Below are positions 36,895 to 45,268 of a DNA stretch of 54,874 nucleotides, one piece after another. Both the position numbers and the translations under genes were made by a program. The notes below the pieces were generated by a model. It was not told where the DNA came from, ran no database searches, and saw only the letters and a list, made by a program, of their open reading frames with translations. This stretch comes from Streptococcaceae bacterium (GTDB lineage Bacteria > Bacillota > Bacilli > Lactobacillales > Streptococcaceae). Location of the stretch: positions 1-54,874 of the forward strand of contig JAITVN010000011.1 in NCBI GenBank assembly GCA_031285775.1, read 5' to 3'. Positions within the stretch are counted from its first letter, which is position 1; every line of letters starts with the position of its first letter.

Positions 36895-36981
36895 CTAGGT
36901 TTCAATCGCCAATTCATCTGTCGTTGTCAGCAAGCCATCTTTCTTGCGATGAGACAAACAATTCGAGTGCAGCTGATTCAT
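36895..36981 (-). CDS. Possible 28-residue small ORF overlapping the rlmB stop
   Basis: I read ATG (36981) overlapping the rlmB TGA by four bases (ATGA), then 28 codons beginning MNQLHSNCLSHRKKDG and a TAG. No recognisable domain and no ribosome site beyond weak purines. The four-base overlap is the only support; it may be chance. Confidence 0.2.
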   Translation of the reverse strand: MNQLHSNCLSHRKKDGLLTTTDELAIET

Positions 36982-37718
36982 GTTAATTTCTTTCTGAAAA
37001 TTTCATACATTAGAATACTGGCAGCAACGCTGGCATTTAGGCTTTGTACATGACCAATCATGGGAATTGTGATCATTTCATCCACTTGTTTTTTCAATCC
37101 AAGTGAGATGCCAGTGCCTTCAGATCCAATGATGAGTGCGATCTTTCCAGAGCTGTTCCAAGCTTGATAATCGACACCTTCCACATCTGTTCCATAAACC
37201 CAGAAGCCTTGACTTTTTAGCTTATCCAAAGTCTGAGATAAGTTAGTGACTCTTACAACTGGAACATGCTGTAAGGCCCCAGTCGAAGCTTTCACAGCTG
37301 TCGGAGTAATTCCTACCGCACGATGCTTTGGAATAATGATCGCGTCTACTCCAGTTGCATCAGCAGTCCTAGCAATTGAACCCAAATTATGCGGATCAGT
37401 CAACTCATCTAAAATCAAGAGCGTCGCCGACGCTTTATTTTCCAAATTAGATAGTATTATTGAAAGATCTGCATAAACAAATTCTGATACAAAGGCGGCA
37501 AATCCTTGGTGAACACCGTGTTCAGTCATTTTCGACAATTCACTTTTTGCGACCCAGTCAATCTTAACTGACTTGCTGCGTGCCAAACGTTTGATTGTCT
37601 CTACATTCTTTCCGCGAAGATCTTGCTGAATAAAGAGCTTATTTACTTTTCCGGCTTCTAGAGCTTCTGTTACTGCGTGTAGACCATAGATCTGATCTGA
37701 TTTCTCATTTTTGGGCAT
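36978..37718 (-). CDS. rlmB: 23S rRNA 2-prime-O-ribose methyltransferase (RlmB/TrmH family)
   Basis: A SPOUT methyltransferase of 246 residues that methylates a conserved guanosine of 23S rRNA. An N-terminal substrate-binding domain (YGLHAVTEAL) precedes the catalytic knot with NLGSIARTADATG, LIIGSEGTGI and IPMIGHVQSLNASVAASI. An extended -10 ends five bases before the ATG and there is no Shine-Dalgarno, so a leaderless mRNA is likely. Confidence 0.93.
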   Translation of the reverse strand: MPKNEKSDQIYGLHAVTEALEAGKVNKLFIQQDLRGKNVETIKRLARSKSVKIDWVAKSELSKMTEHGVHQGFAAFVSEFVYADLSIILSNLENKASATLLILDELTDPHNLGSIARTADATGVDAIIIPKHRAVGITPTAVKASTGALQHVPVVRVTNLSQTLDKLKSQGFWVYGTDVEGVDYQAWNSSGKIALIIGSEGTGISLGLKKQVDEMITIPMIGHVQSLNASVAASILMYEIFRKKLT

Positions 37719-37723
37719 ATCTT

Positions 37724-37732
37724 ATTATAACA
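37724..37732 (-). promoter_or_regulatory. Extended -10 giving a leaderless rlmB mRNA
   Basis: Minus strand TGTTATAAT-AAGAT-ATG: five bases between -10 and ATG; no ribosome site, no clear -35. Confidence 0.6.
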
Positions 37733-37837
37733 AAGTTTATTGCAGACTTCACGAAATATCTTCAAATATTCAACGCTCAGATTTGATTCAACTTGCTTTG
37801 GGCATCACTTTTATCTCTAGGCTTGAGATAAAAAAAT

Positions 37838-37870
37838 CTTAACAGAGTAAGGATCAGGCACTCTGTTAAG
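37838..37870 (-). terminator. Rho-independent terminator of pepC
   Basis: Minus strand CTTAACAGAGT, 11-base loop, ACTCTGTTAAG, then ATTTTTTTATC: a perfect 11-bp stem with a long T-run. Confidence 0.92.
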
Positions 37871-37903
37871 TCATTAAGCATCACTTTTTAATTTACTGTC
37901 TGA

Positions 37904-39220
37904 TTAAGCCAGCGCACCCATTGGATCCCAAGGTAAAAGAATCTTTGGTTCAGCATCATAAGCCGCAGTTTCTGCTGCATTCAAGAACTCTTTGCGCACA
38001 ACGATTTGGTAGGTGAATTCGTCCATCCAGGCGTCTGAAGCCACGAAATAGCCCTTCTTACCGACTTCATCCCCCCAAGAGTTTTCAACTTTCCACTTGA
38101 TTGACTTGCCTGCGACATCAAGATCCACACCTGTCAGAACCATGGCATGCGTCATCAGTGATTCTGCATAATCCAAGCGAGAAGCCTTATCCTGCGTAAA
38201 CTTGATGTCAAGTGCTGAATCAAAATCATAGGCATCCATCGTCAGCAAACCGTCTTTACGATTTGACAACTGACCGACATCACAGCCGAACCAGACTGTT
38301 TCACCCTGCTGCATCTGAGCAATGGCCAGCTCTTTGAAACGTGACATCTCCACATTCAAATGTTTCACAGGACGAGCACCTACAACGTTGCCGAGGAATT
38401 CGACAGTATATGACTTATTGTAAGGCTTATCAGCAGTCGGTGCATTGATGATGGAGACATACTGATCAAGATCTACGTCTACATACTCTTTGTAGAATTC
38501 TTTTGGCGTTCCTGAGAAAGTCTTGAAATTATTGCCGTCTTTATCGCGGAATGCAAAGCTGAATTGTTGGGGCGGCAAGCCAAGTGTTGCGGCAAGGTAG
38601 TTAAAGATCTCCTGAAGAAGCGCTTTGCGTAAGGCTTCAACATCCTCAGATTTTTCCATGGCCAAGCGCAGCTTTTCAGCATCTTGACGAAGGAGTTTAT
38701 CAAGATACTGGTCAAGCTCGTGTGAAGCGGAAGAAGCTGCAGATTCTGGGTAGACAGCTTTTGGCACAACACCATATTTCTGGAATAGAGCAACCATCAT
38801 GTCCCATTGACCGCCGTCACCCTGAGGCGCCGACAAAAGAAATTTCAGTTTACGATCGTCCATCTCCGGATTTGAAATCATCATCTCAAAGAACCAGTTA
38901 GATTTCTCGTACTTGTCCCAAAAGAAAGTATATGCTTGTGACAGCTCAAAGTCTTTCAGTTTGTATTGTGCAATGATTTTATGGCGCATGGTGTTCATTG
39001 CTGCAAACATCCAGCAGCGGCCTGAGCCTTTCTGGTTTGTCACTGGATCTTTTGTTAAGTCAATTGAGAATTCTGGAATGTTGTCAGCATGGGATGAACG
39101 ACGCTCAAGTGCATTGAGCAGACCATTTTTAGCGGCTGCATTTTCGACCGCACGATATTTAGGATTTGCTGCAAAGTCATCGTATAGTTTTTGTGTAAAA
39201 TCAGCAGAAAGTTGTGTCAT
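37904..39220 (-). CDS. pepC: Aminopeptidase C (bleomycin hydrolase family)
   Basis: A cytoplasmic cysteine aminopeptidase of 438 residues that works in peptide use. The active-site Cys is in QKGSGRCWMFA, His in LMTHAMVLTG and Asn in KVENSWG. The C-terminus DPMGALA is the conserved tail that enters the active site. I start at ATG 39220, which aligns with the known lactococcal N-terminus (MT...DFTQKLY); an in-frame TTG six codons earlier is possible. No Shine-Dalgarno is adjacent; a good one (AAGGAGAG, 39271-39264) lies about 45 bases upstream. Confidence 0.96.
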   Translation of the reverse strand: MTQLSADFTQKLYDDFAANPKYRAVENAAAKNGLLNALERRSSHADNIPEFSIDLTKDPVTNQKGSGRCWMFAAMNTMRHKIIAQYKLKDFELSQAYTFFWDKYEKSNWFFEMMISNPEMDDRKLKFLLSAPQGDGGQWDMMVALFQKYGVVPKAVYPESAASSASHELDQYLDKLLRQDAEKLRLAMEKSEDVEALRKALLQEIFNYLAATLGLPPQQFSFAFRDKDGNNFKTFSGTPKEFYKEYVDVDLDQYVSIINAPTADKPYNKSYTVEFLGNVVGARPVKHLNVEMSRFKELAIAQMQQGETVWFGCDVGQLSNRKDGLLTMDAYDFDSALDIKFTQDKASRLDYAESLMTHAMVLTGVDLDVAGKSIKWKVENSWGDEVGKKGYFVASDAWMDEFTYQIVVRKEFLNAAETAAYDAEPKILLPWDPMGALA

Positions 39221-39230
39221 TAGTAAATTG

Positions 39231-39271
39231 AATAGCAATTTGTCAAAATCTTTTCAGCTATTTCTCTCCTT
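39231..39271 (-). promoter_or_regulatory. pepC leader: distant Shine-Dalgarno and bridging inverted repeat
   Basis: Minus strand AAGGAGAG (39271-39264), then AATAGC (39262-39257), a 20-base loop, GCTATT (39236-39231), ten bases and the ATG. The 6-bp stem would bring the ribosome site to about 13 bases from the ATG. A -10 like TATAAT lies at 39294-39289. The stem is weak, so this is tentative. Confidence 0.35.
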
Positions 39272-39399
39272 AATTCTTAATATGTTATATTATACAACAA
39301 TTTTCAGAAAATTTCTTGTCAAAAGAAAGAATTTTGGTGAACATTTTAAAATGTTTTTCAAACCTGACACTAGTATCTGTTCGAACCATTGCTTCTTTG

Positions 39400-40281
39400 T
39401 CAGTCAGATAAAAAAGAAAGCCCATCCGCCAGCCTAGCAAAATCAAAAATCGTTAGCGTTTCAGCTCGAACAGCTGGTTGAAGCTTAAGCTGTTTGAGAA
39501 GATTTTCAAACGCTTCTTTCTTGTCCTTGCCAAAGCCCTGTATCAGATTGTTTATCAGGGTTTTCCGCCGATGTGCAAAGGCAATTTTTACGACCCGGAA
39601 AAAGAAATCTTCATTCTTGATTTCCACGAGCGGCTGGGGAAGACGGGTCATTTTCAAAATTGCTGAATCGACATTTGGGGCGGGAACAAACACATTTCGA
39701 GAGACGTCAAAGGCCACTTGAGCTTTCATATAAAGCTGCACCGCTATTGAAAGGCTTCCGTAGGCTTTTGTTCCAGGCTGTGCGGCAATTCGGTCAGCCA
39801 CTTCTTTCTGCATCATCACTACAATGCTCTGAAAAGGAATCATCGACTTGATAAGGTGCATGAGAATCGGCGTCGTAATGTAATATGGAAGATTCGCGAC
39901 GACTTTAATCGGAAGATTAGGGTCAGAAAAATTACCAATAAAATCATTCAAATCAATTTTCAGCACATCCGCATGTACCAATTGAAAATTGTCATAAACA
40001 GCCAGCGTCTCACCCAGAATCGGAATCAGAGAGTCGTCGATTTCAAACGCCATTACTTCTGCTGCCTCCTCTAGTAAAAATTGTGTGAGTGCACCAATTC
40101 CAGGCCCTATTTCAATAACATTTGTCTTTTTATCCAGCTCTGCGGTTTGAACGATTTTAGTCAAAATATTACTGTCAGTCAGAAAATTCTGTCCGAATTT
40201 CTTCTTAATAAAAAAGTCATGACGGCGCAGGATGTCATGAGTTCGAATAATATTGGCAATATGCTCAACTTCTTTGGTCAT
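39400..40281 (-). CDS. ksgA: 16S rRNA dimethyladenosine transferase
   Basis: Dimethylates two adjacent adenosines near the 3-prime end of 16S rRNA. The SAM-binding motif is [10 protein letters not shown] and the catalytic motif is [10 protein letters not shown]; the C-terminal helical domain is complete. 293 residues, normal. AAGGAAAG precedes the ATG. Third gene of the tatD-rnmV-ksgA operon, a widely conserved order. Confidence 0.95.
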   Translation of the reverse strand: MTKEVEHIANIIRTHDILRRHDFFIKKKFGQNFLTDSNILTKIVQTAELDKKTNVIEIGPGIGALTQFLLEEAAEVMAFEIDDSLIPILGETLAVYDNFQLVHADVLKIDLNDFIGNFSDPNLPIKVVANLPYYITTPILMHLIKSMIPFQSIVVMMQKEVADRIAAQPGTKAYGSLSIAVQLYMKAQVAFDVSRNVFVPAPNVDSAILKMTRLPQPLVEIKNEDFFFRVVKIAFAHRRKTLINNLIQGFGKDKKEAFENLLKQLKLQPAVRAETLTIFDFARLADGLSFLSD

Positions 40282-40311
40282 TTTATCTTTCCTTGATCTG
40301 TGTTTTATCCA

Positions 40312-40899
40312 CTATTCGTGATTCTGGCTATTTATATGATAAATTTTGTTATATTCTGACATGATTTCATCAATTTGCTTGAGTTTAATTGAAAACATTT
40401 GTAGTCGTGACAGCAATTGTTTCCCATTGGAATAACCGATTCGCAGCCTCTCGCCGAGATACTCCCGACGTTTACGGCTATCAGAATCCATGACTAAGCC
40501 CAGACGTCTGAGATCCGCCTGTGTCAAATCAGACTCTGCCTGCCGAGCATTTCCCATTAAATCTGATAAAGCAGCCTGTAAGCTCTCAAAGCTGGCATGT
40601 TCGATACCTAGCGAGCCTTTTCCTTTAGGAAGTGCCTCATCAGGTGTTAAAAATGCGTGCAGGGCATCAGGAATTGCCGCCATTATGATTTTGCGAATCC
40701 TCTCCCCCTGATAGTCAGGATCAGTGAAGACGACGATTCCTTTCTCATCCTGCAGTCTTTTCAGTCGCTCAATATCACTGGCATCAATTGCAGAACCGCC
40801 TGTCTCATAAGTATCAACATCAAAAAAACGCTTGAGATTGGCCGTGTCATCCCGGCCCTCAACCACTATAATTCTTTCAATTTTTATTTTATTATTCAA
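40312..40899 (-). CDS. rnmV: Ribonuclease M5
   Basis: Matures 5S rRNA. A Toprim domain with VVEGRDD and FTDPDYQGERIR is in the first 110 residues; the C-terminal half binds the substrate. The start is TTG at 40899, overlapping the tatD stop by 8 bases, without a clear ribosome site, so coupling to tatD is likely. 195 residues. Confidence 0.93.
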   Translation of the reverse strand: MNNKIKIERIIVVEGRDDTANLKRFFDVDTYETGGSAIDASDIERLKRLQDEKGIVVFTDPDYQGERIRKIIMAAIPDALHAFLTPDEALPKGKGSLGIEHASFESLQAALSDLMGNARQAESDLTQADLRRLGLVMDSDSRKRREYLGERLRIGYSNGKQLLSRLQMFSIKLKQIDEIMSEYNKIYHINSQNHE

Positions 40900-41665
40900 G
40901 CTTAAAAACCCTTAATGCGTTCTGATAAGTCGCCTCAGCAGCCTCTTCTGTAGTAATTCCTCGAAGCTCAGCAATTTTTTCGACCGTATACCTTGTATAG
41001 GCAGGCATGTTTCTCTTCCCGCGAAAGGGGACAGGCGAAAGATAAGGAGCATCCGTCTCAACCAGAATTTTTCCCAAAGGAAGTTTAGCAGCAGCTTCCT
41101 GCACGTCCTTTGCCTTTTTGAAAGTGACGACCCCACTGAATGAAATCATCATTCCCAAGTCAGCAAAACGAGTCGCTTCCTCAAAACTTCCAGAGAAACT
41201 GTGCATGATCGCACCAGCCTCTCCCACACCTTCCTCACGAATTACGGTGTATGTATCCTCAAGTGCATCACGCGTGTGCACCATAAAGGGCTTATTCATG
41301 CGCTTTGCTATTCGAATTTGTCTGCGGAAAATTTCTTCCTGCAGCTCTTTCGGTGAGACCATCCAATGGTAGTCCAGACCAATCTCACCAAGGGCTAACA
41401 CCTCTTGGTCAGCTAAATGCGAGAGAAGAAATTCCTCAGCTTCAGTGTCAAATGCCGCGCACTCATCTGGATGCCAGCCGATTGTGGCATAGCAGCCCTC
41501 GTACTGCGCAGCTAAATCCAATGCCCATTTATTTGTCTTTAAATCGCAGCCCACAATATTCATTTTTAGGACACCTTGTTCATGAGCTTTAGATATTATG
41601 CTTGCTTCTTCCCCAATAAACTCAGTTGAATTCAAATGGGTATGACTATCAAAAATTTTTAACAT
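40892..41665 (-). CDS. tatD: TatD-family metal-dependent deoxyribonuclease
   Basis: A 257-residue TIM-barrel hydrolase. Metal ligands are in FDSHTHLN, GEIGLDYH, VHTRDA and ETDAPYL, all intact. Members act as 3-prime to 5-prime DNA exonucleases or in quality control. An extended -10 ends six bases before the ATG, and no Shine-Dalgarno is present, so the mRNA appears leaderless. It heads the operon with rnmV and ksgA. Confidence 0.93.
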   Translation of the reverse strand: MLKIFDSHTHLNSTEFIGEEASIISKAHEQGVLKMNIVGCDLKTNKWALDLAAQYEGCYATIGWHPDECAAFDTEAEEFLLSHLADQEVLALGEIGLDYHWMVSPKELQEEIFRRQIRIAKRMNKPFMVHTRDALEDTYTVIREEGVGEAGAIMHSFSGSFEEATRFADLGMMISFSGVVTFKKAKDVQEAAAKLPLGKILVETDAPYLSPVPFRGKRNMPAYTRYTVEKIAELRGITTEEAAEATYQNALRVFKLE

Positions 41666-41671
41666 AAGTCA

Positions 41672-41680
41672 ATTGTACCA
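41672..41680 (-). promoter_or_regulatory. Extended -10 giving a leaderless tatD mRNA
   Basis: Minus strand TGGTACAAT-TGACTT-ATG. The region just upstream is the T-run of the spx terminator, so terminator and promoter adjoin. Confidence 0.65.
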
Positions 41681-41702
41681 AAAAAAGCGCTTTCTGCGCC
41701 TT
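41679..41702 (-). terminator. Compact terminator overlapping the spx stop codon
   Basis: Minus strand AAGGCGC, 5-base loop, GCGCTTTTTTT: the stem includes part of the TAA stop. It ends a few bases before the tatD -10 box. Confidence 0.7.
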
Positions 41703-42099
41703 AAATCACACTTTGCATTCTCACACCAGCATTTTCCAATATCCTCACAGTACGCGGCAAGAAAGTTCTGATTTCTTCTTCATTGTATCCAACATGGAGT
41801 CGCTTCTCATCCATGATAATTGGGCGACGGAGAATCTGAGGGTTTTCAGAAATGATTTTAATCGCTTGAGACAGGGGAATTTCTTCAAAATTTACACCTA
41901 GAGTTTTCACAAAACGATTTCGGCTGGAAATTAATCCTTCGATTCCATCATCGCAGCGCATTAAGACACGTTTTACTTCTTCTGTTGACAGGGGATCAGA
42001 GATGATGTTGCGCTCTTCAAATGCGATATTATGTTTGGCAAACCAACTCTTTGCTTTTTTACATGATGTGCAGCTTGGTGCAGTATATATTTCAATCAT
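41701..42099 (-). CDS. spx: Spx-family transcriptional regulator
   Basis: A 132-residue ArsC-fold protein that binds the alpha subunit of RNA polymerase and redirects transcription under thiol stress. The redox switch CTSC is at Cys10/Cys13; the RRPIIMDEKRLHVGYNEEEI segment is typical of true Spx. Lactococci carry several paralogues, so which one this is remains open. An AGGAAG ribosome site precedes the ATG. Confidence 0.93.
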   Translation of the reverse strand: MIEIYTAPSCTSCKKAKSWFAKHNIAFEERNIISDPLSTEEVKRVLMRCDDGIEGLISSRNRFVKTLGVNFEEIPLSQAIKIISENPQILRRPIIMDEKRLHVGYNEEEIRTFLPRTVRILENAGVRMQSVI

Positions 42100-42127
42100 T
42101 GAATACTTCCTAACGTTTTATGTTGTT

Positions 42128-42136
42128 ATTATAGCA
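42128..42136 (-). promoter_or_regulatory. Extended -10 promoter of spx
   Basis: Minus strand TGCTATAAT. No good -35 at the right distance. The leader is about 25 bases and holds a normal ribosome site. Confidence 0.65.
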
Positions 42137-42536
42137 CGTTTTTTTATAAAAGAAAGAGCTTTTCAGAAAAAAATATTATTTTTTCAAGAAAGTGCCCCCA
42201 CAGAGCACCTAAAAAGTCAAGAGAAAAATGATTGCACTCGTCTGACAGCCGCAAACCTGATCCCGTAAAAATTAACACTGTGTTTGAGCTTCGTCTCAAA
42301 AAAACTTATCTTTGCAATTGAGTCAGGAAAATCAGGAGCCCTTTGTCATCTAATCTCTAGTAACTTATGAAGCAATTTTACAGTAGAGCTAAATTGCAGG
42401 CGGACCGCTTTTTTCCAAAGAACAGCCAAACTGGCGTGCAGGTCGTCTTACACGTCGCTTGAGGCGACCTAATATCTGAGAAATGCACATACAGTAATCC
42501 GAATCCCAAGGCTTAGAGCCAACTTTTTTGTGATTA
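42137..42536. other. Gene-free spacer between spx promoter and recA terminator
   Basis: No open frame with a start signal. Several hairpins: AGGTCG/CGACCT (42440-42445 and 42465-42470) enclosing an alternative GTCGC/GCGAC stem, a short GCAC hairpin near 42196-42211, and a GCGG-rich stretch followed by TTTTTT near 42398-42415. It might hold a small RNA or decayed sequence; nothing is certain. Confidence 0.4.
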
Positions 42537-42562
42537 AAATGGGAGACATCGATCTCCCATTT
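42537..42562 (-). terminator. Rho-independent terminator of recA
   Basis: AAATGGGAGA (42537-42546), 6-base loop, TCTCCCATTT (42553-42562), with TTTTAATC after it on the minus strand. It lies about 110 bases after the recA stop. Confidence 0.8.
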
Positions 42563-42669
42563 ACTCGTTGTACAGTCTTTTGCCGCAATTGTTCCAAACT
42601 CTACTCTACAAAAACTTTTAGAAAATCCGTAAGCACTGATTGCTATTGATATGAGGTGTGGAATCTCTT

Positions 42670-43890
42670 TTATTCTTCAATTTCCAGAGGTTCAAGCTCC
42701 AATTCTTCCTGCTCATTTTCAAGCTTCTCTTCTTTTGGCTCAACTGATTTTTTTGAAGTTGTTGTCTTTTTCGAAGATTTTTTTGCTGGCTTTTTCTCTG
42801 AAGGCTCTTCAGGCTTGTTTTCAGCCTCAACGCTGCCGCCAGTTATTGGAAGTCCGTAATGCTCTCGAACAGCCTTATCAATCTCTGCAAAAACATCTGG
42901 ATTTTCTTTCAGGTAATTTCTGGCTTTTTCTGCACCTTGCGCAATCTTCTCGTCTTTGTAGGCAAACCAGGCACCAGACTTATGAATGATATCCAAGTCA
43001 GTCGCGATGGTCAGCAGTTCACCTTCTCTTGAAATGCCCTGACCATACATGATTTCAACGTTTGCTTGTTTGAAAGGCGGTGCAACTTTATTTTTAACAA
43101 CTTTAATTTTTGTCTCTTTACCAATTGCCTCCTTGTCATCGCCCGTACCAACTTCCACACGTTTGGAACCACGCACATCCAAACGGACCGAAGCGTAAAA
43201 CTTCAAGGCACGGCCGCCAGGCGTTGTCTCTGGTGAACCGAACATGACACCGACTTTTTCACGCAGCTGATTAATAAAAATAGCTATTGTTTTCGTTCTG
43301 TTTATGTAAGAGGCCAGTTTACGCATCGCTTGGCTCATCATACGCGCCTGCAGACCTACATTTGAATCACCTATTTCACCGTCAATTTCAGCACGCGGCA
43401 CCAAAGCAGCAACGGAATCAATGACAACGATGTCTATCGCACCCGATTCAATCAATTTCTCAGCAATCTGAAGCCCTTGTTCACCAGAATCAGGCTGTGA
43501 CAAAAGTAACTGATCAATATCCACACCAAGAGCTTGGGCGTAGGCAGGATCTAAAGCATTTTCTGCGTCAATAAAAGCTGCGATTCCTCCCTCTTTTTGA
43601 GCCTGTGCCACTGCATGCAAAGCCACGGTTGTTTTTCCTGAACTTTCAGGACCAAATATTTCAATGATGCGCCCTTTAGGGTAGCCGCCAGCTCCCAAGG
43701 CAATATCTAATGCCAGGGAACCAGAGCTCATGACTTGAACTTTCTGATTTGCTGACTCGCCCATCCGCATCAGCGCCCCTTTGCCAAAGTCCTTTTCAAT
43801 GACTTCCAGTGCCCTTTGAAGCGCCTTGTCGCGTTCTTCGCCATATTTCTTGGTTACATCTTCGAGTTTCTTCTTTGTTTTTGCCGCCAA
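42670..43890 (-). CDS. recA: Recombinase RecA
   Basis: The strand-exchange ATPase. Walker A is GPESSGKT, the L1 region includes [16 protein letters not shown], and an acidic/lysine-rich tail closes the protein. I start at TTG 43890, because GAAGGAG lies five bases before it and the product then begins [17 protein letters not shown] like its relatives. An upstream ATG in frame (43935) has no ribosome site. This gives 406 residues. An extended -10 (TGTTATAAT) is upstream. No SOS operator was identified with confidence. Confidence 0.95.
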   Translation of the reverse strand: MAAKTKKKLEDVTKKYGEERDKALQRALEVIEKDFGKGALMRMGESANQKVQVMSSGSLALDIALGAGGYPKGRIIEIFGPESSGKTTVALHAVAQAQKEGGIAAFIDAENALDPAYAQALGVDIDQLLLSQPDSGEQGLQIAEKLIESGAIDIVVIDSVAALVPRAEIDGEIGDSNVGLQARMMSQAMRKLASYINRTKTIAIFINQLREKVGVMFGSPETTPGGRALKFYASVRLDVRGSKRVEVGTGDDKEAIGKETKIKVVKNKVAPPFKQANVEIMYGQGISREGELLTIATDLDIIHKSGAWFAYKDEKIAQGAEKARNYLKENPDVFAEIDKAVREHYGLPITGGSVEAENKPEEPSEKKPAKKSSKKTTTSKKSVEPKEEKLENEQEELELEPLEIEE

Positions 43891-43964
43891 TTTTTCTCCT
43901 TCGTTATGGTACAAGACTTCGCAGCTCATTTCCATAACTCTATTTTTTTATCCGCTCAAATATT

Positions 43965-43973
43965 ATAACACAA
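43965..43973 (-). promoter_or_regulatory. Extended -10 promoter of recA
   Basis: Minus strand TGTTATAAT near 43973-43965. Just upstream an inverted repeat ATAAC-CAAAA-GTTAT replaces the -35 area and may be the site of a regulator. Confidence 0.5.
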
Positions 43974-44119
43974 AATATAACTTTTGGTTATGTTTTATAG
44001 CTTCTTGTTATATTATCTGCTATTTTTTCTCGCTTAATAATAAATACGTTTTATTTTTCAGCTTGTCACATAGAAATAACAGTAACTGTACACTTCTTCA
44101 TTATTTGTTCACAAAAGAA

Positions 44120-45022
44120 TTATCCTTCATCCTTAACATAGCCAAAATCAGCCAAATCGATCTTCTTATCGCGCCAATCTTCCTTGACCTTGACCCAAGT
44201 CTCTAGATAAACTTTGTCTCCAAGCATGAGTTCAATGTCACGTCTGGCCAATGAACCGATTTTTTTGATCATCGCGCCGCCTTTACCCAGGATAATGCCT
44301 TTTTGTGACTTGCGCTCCACAAAAATAGTCGCATGAATATGAATTTTATCGAATTCATCACGTTTCATAGATTCAGTAACCACGGCAATGCTGTGCGGTA
44401 CTTCTTCACGAGTGAGCATGAGAATCTTTTCTCGAATCATTTCGCTCACTAAAAAGCGCTCTGGGTGATCGGTAATCTGGTCAGAAGGGAAGTACTGCGG
44501 GCCTTCAACAAGTTTATCGCTGATCGTCTGCAAGAGCGTATCCGTATTATTGCCCTGCAGCGCTGAAATCGGCACCACTTCAGCAAAGTGCATCTGCTTG
44601 GTGTAGTCTTCGACCTTGGCGTAGAGATCGTTCGGATGCACCTTATCAATCTTATTCAGCACCAGAATCACAGGCACTTCTGCCTTCTTCAGACGCTCGA
44701 TGATCATGTCTTCACCTGTTGAGCGCGGCTCATCGGCAGCTACCATGAAAAGTACCACATCGCATTCGCGTAAGGTTGAGTAAGCAGACTGTACCATAAA
44801 ATCCCCAAGCGCATTATGAGGCTTGTGAATGCCAGGCGTATCAATGAAGACAACCTGCTCAGAATCAGTCGTGTAAATGCCCATAATCTTATTGCGCGTT
44901 GTCTGCGGCTTATCGCTCATGATGGCAATTTTCTGCCCCATGACCTGATTGAGAAATGTCGACTTGCCGACGTTCGGTCGGCCAAGGATGGCCACAAAGC
45001 CAGATTTGAATGTTTTTTCCAT
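44120..45022 (-). CDS. era: GTPase Era
   Basis: An essential GTPase that binds 16S rRNA and helps 30S assembly. G1 GRPNVGKS, G3 DTPGIH and G4 NKID are present; the C-terminal KH domain includes [14 protein letters not shown] (about 240-265). 300 residues, normal. It stands apart from ybeY and dgkA, its usual partners. TAAAAT in an extended -10 context ends six bases before the ATG; only AGAG lies nearby, too close to serve as a ribosome site. Confidence 0.95.
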   Translation of the reverse strand: MEKTFKSGFVAILGRPNVGKSTFLNQVMGQKIAIMSDKPQTTRNKIMGIYTTDSEQVVFIDTPGIHKPHNALGDFMVQSAYSTLRECDVVLFMVAADEPRSTGEDMIIERLKKAEVPVILVLNKIDKVHPNDLYAKVEDYTKQMHFAEVVPISALQGNNTDTLLQTISDKLVEGPQYFPSDQITDHPERFLVSEMIREKILMLTREEVPHSIAVVTESMKRDEFDKIHIHATIFVERKSQKGIILGKGGAMIKKIGSLARRDIELMLGDKVYLETWVKVKEDWRDKKIDLADFGYVKDEG

Positions 45023-45028
45023 AGCTCT

Positions 45029-45037
45029 ATTTTAACA
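45029..45037 (-). promoter_or_regulatory. Extended -10 giving a leaderless era mRNA
   Basis: Minus strand TGTTAAAAT-AGAGCT-ATG, six bases. Confidence 0.6.
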
Positions 45038-45085
45038 GATTTCTCGGTATTTAGCTGGCTTAATTTCTGAAAGATTAAAATGCGG

Positions 45086-45237
45086 GGTGCGCCCGTTTAG
45101 AAGCGTAGAAATTTACCCCACAGCGGTGGGGAAGGCGACCTCTAAGCGCTAAAGCGCTAAAAGTCTGCTTAGGAAATTGTGGTTCTGCCCGTAGGGCAGG
45201 TTCTCAATTTATCTAATTTCCTAGCTTCTGGCGCGCC
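45086..45237. repeat. 152-bp highly structured element between era and the YhiN-like gene
   Basis: Outer arms: GGTGCGCC (45086-45093), AGAAGC (45099-45104), TAG, AAATT match the reverse complement of 45215-45237 (AATTTCCTAGCTTC, TGGCGCGCC). Inside: CCCCAC-AGCG-GTGGGG (45116-45131), AGCGCT-AA-AGCGCT (45145-45158) and CTGCCC-GTA-GGGCAG (45185-45199). TAGGAAATT (45170-45178) also pairs perfectly with AATTTCCTA (45215-45223), competing with the left outer arm. It is GC-rich relative to the neighbours. It may be a miniature inverted-repeat element or a structured RNA. Confidence 0.65.
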
Positions 45238-45256
45238 GAACTCTGTTAAATTAGTG

Positions 45257-45262
45257 TAAAAT
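45257..45262 (+). promoter_or_regulatory. -10 box giving a leaderless mRNA for the 45269 gene
   Basis: TAAAAT, six bases, ATG at 45269. No ribosome site; no clear -35. Confidence 0.55.
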
Positions 45263-45268
45263 AATTGT

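Noticed and set aside
43891-43935. RecA start at ATG 43935
   Set aside because: The extra 15 residues do not resemble RecA N-termini, and the TTG at 43890 has GAAGGAG at ideal spacing.
43965-44000. SOS (LexA/HdiR) operator at recA
   Set aside because: An inverted repeat is visible but I cannot match it to a known operator with confidence.
45116-45199. tRNA or rRNA fragment in the GC-rich hairpin element
   Set aside because: No anticodon arm, no T-loop sequence and no CCA end; stems do not fit a cloverleaf.
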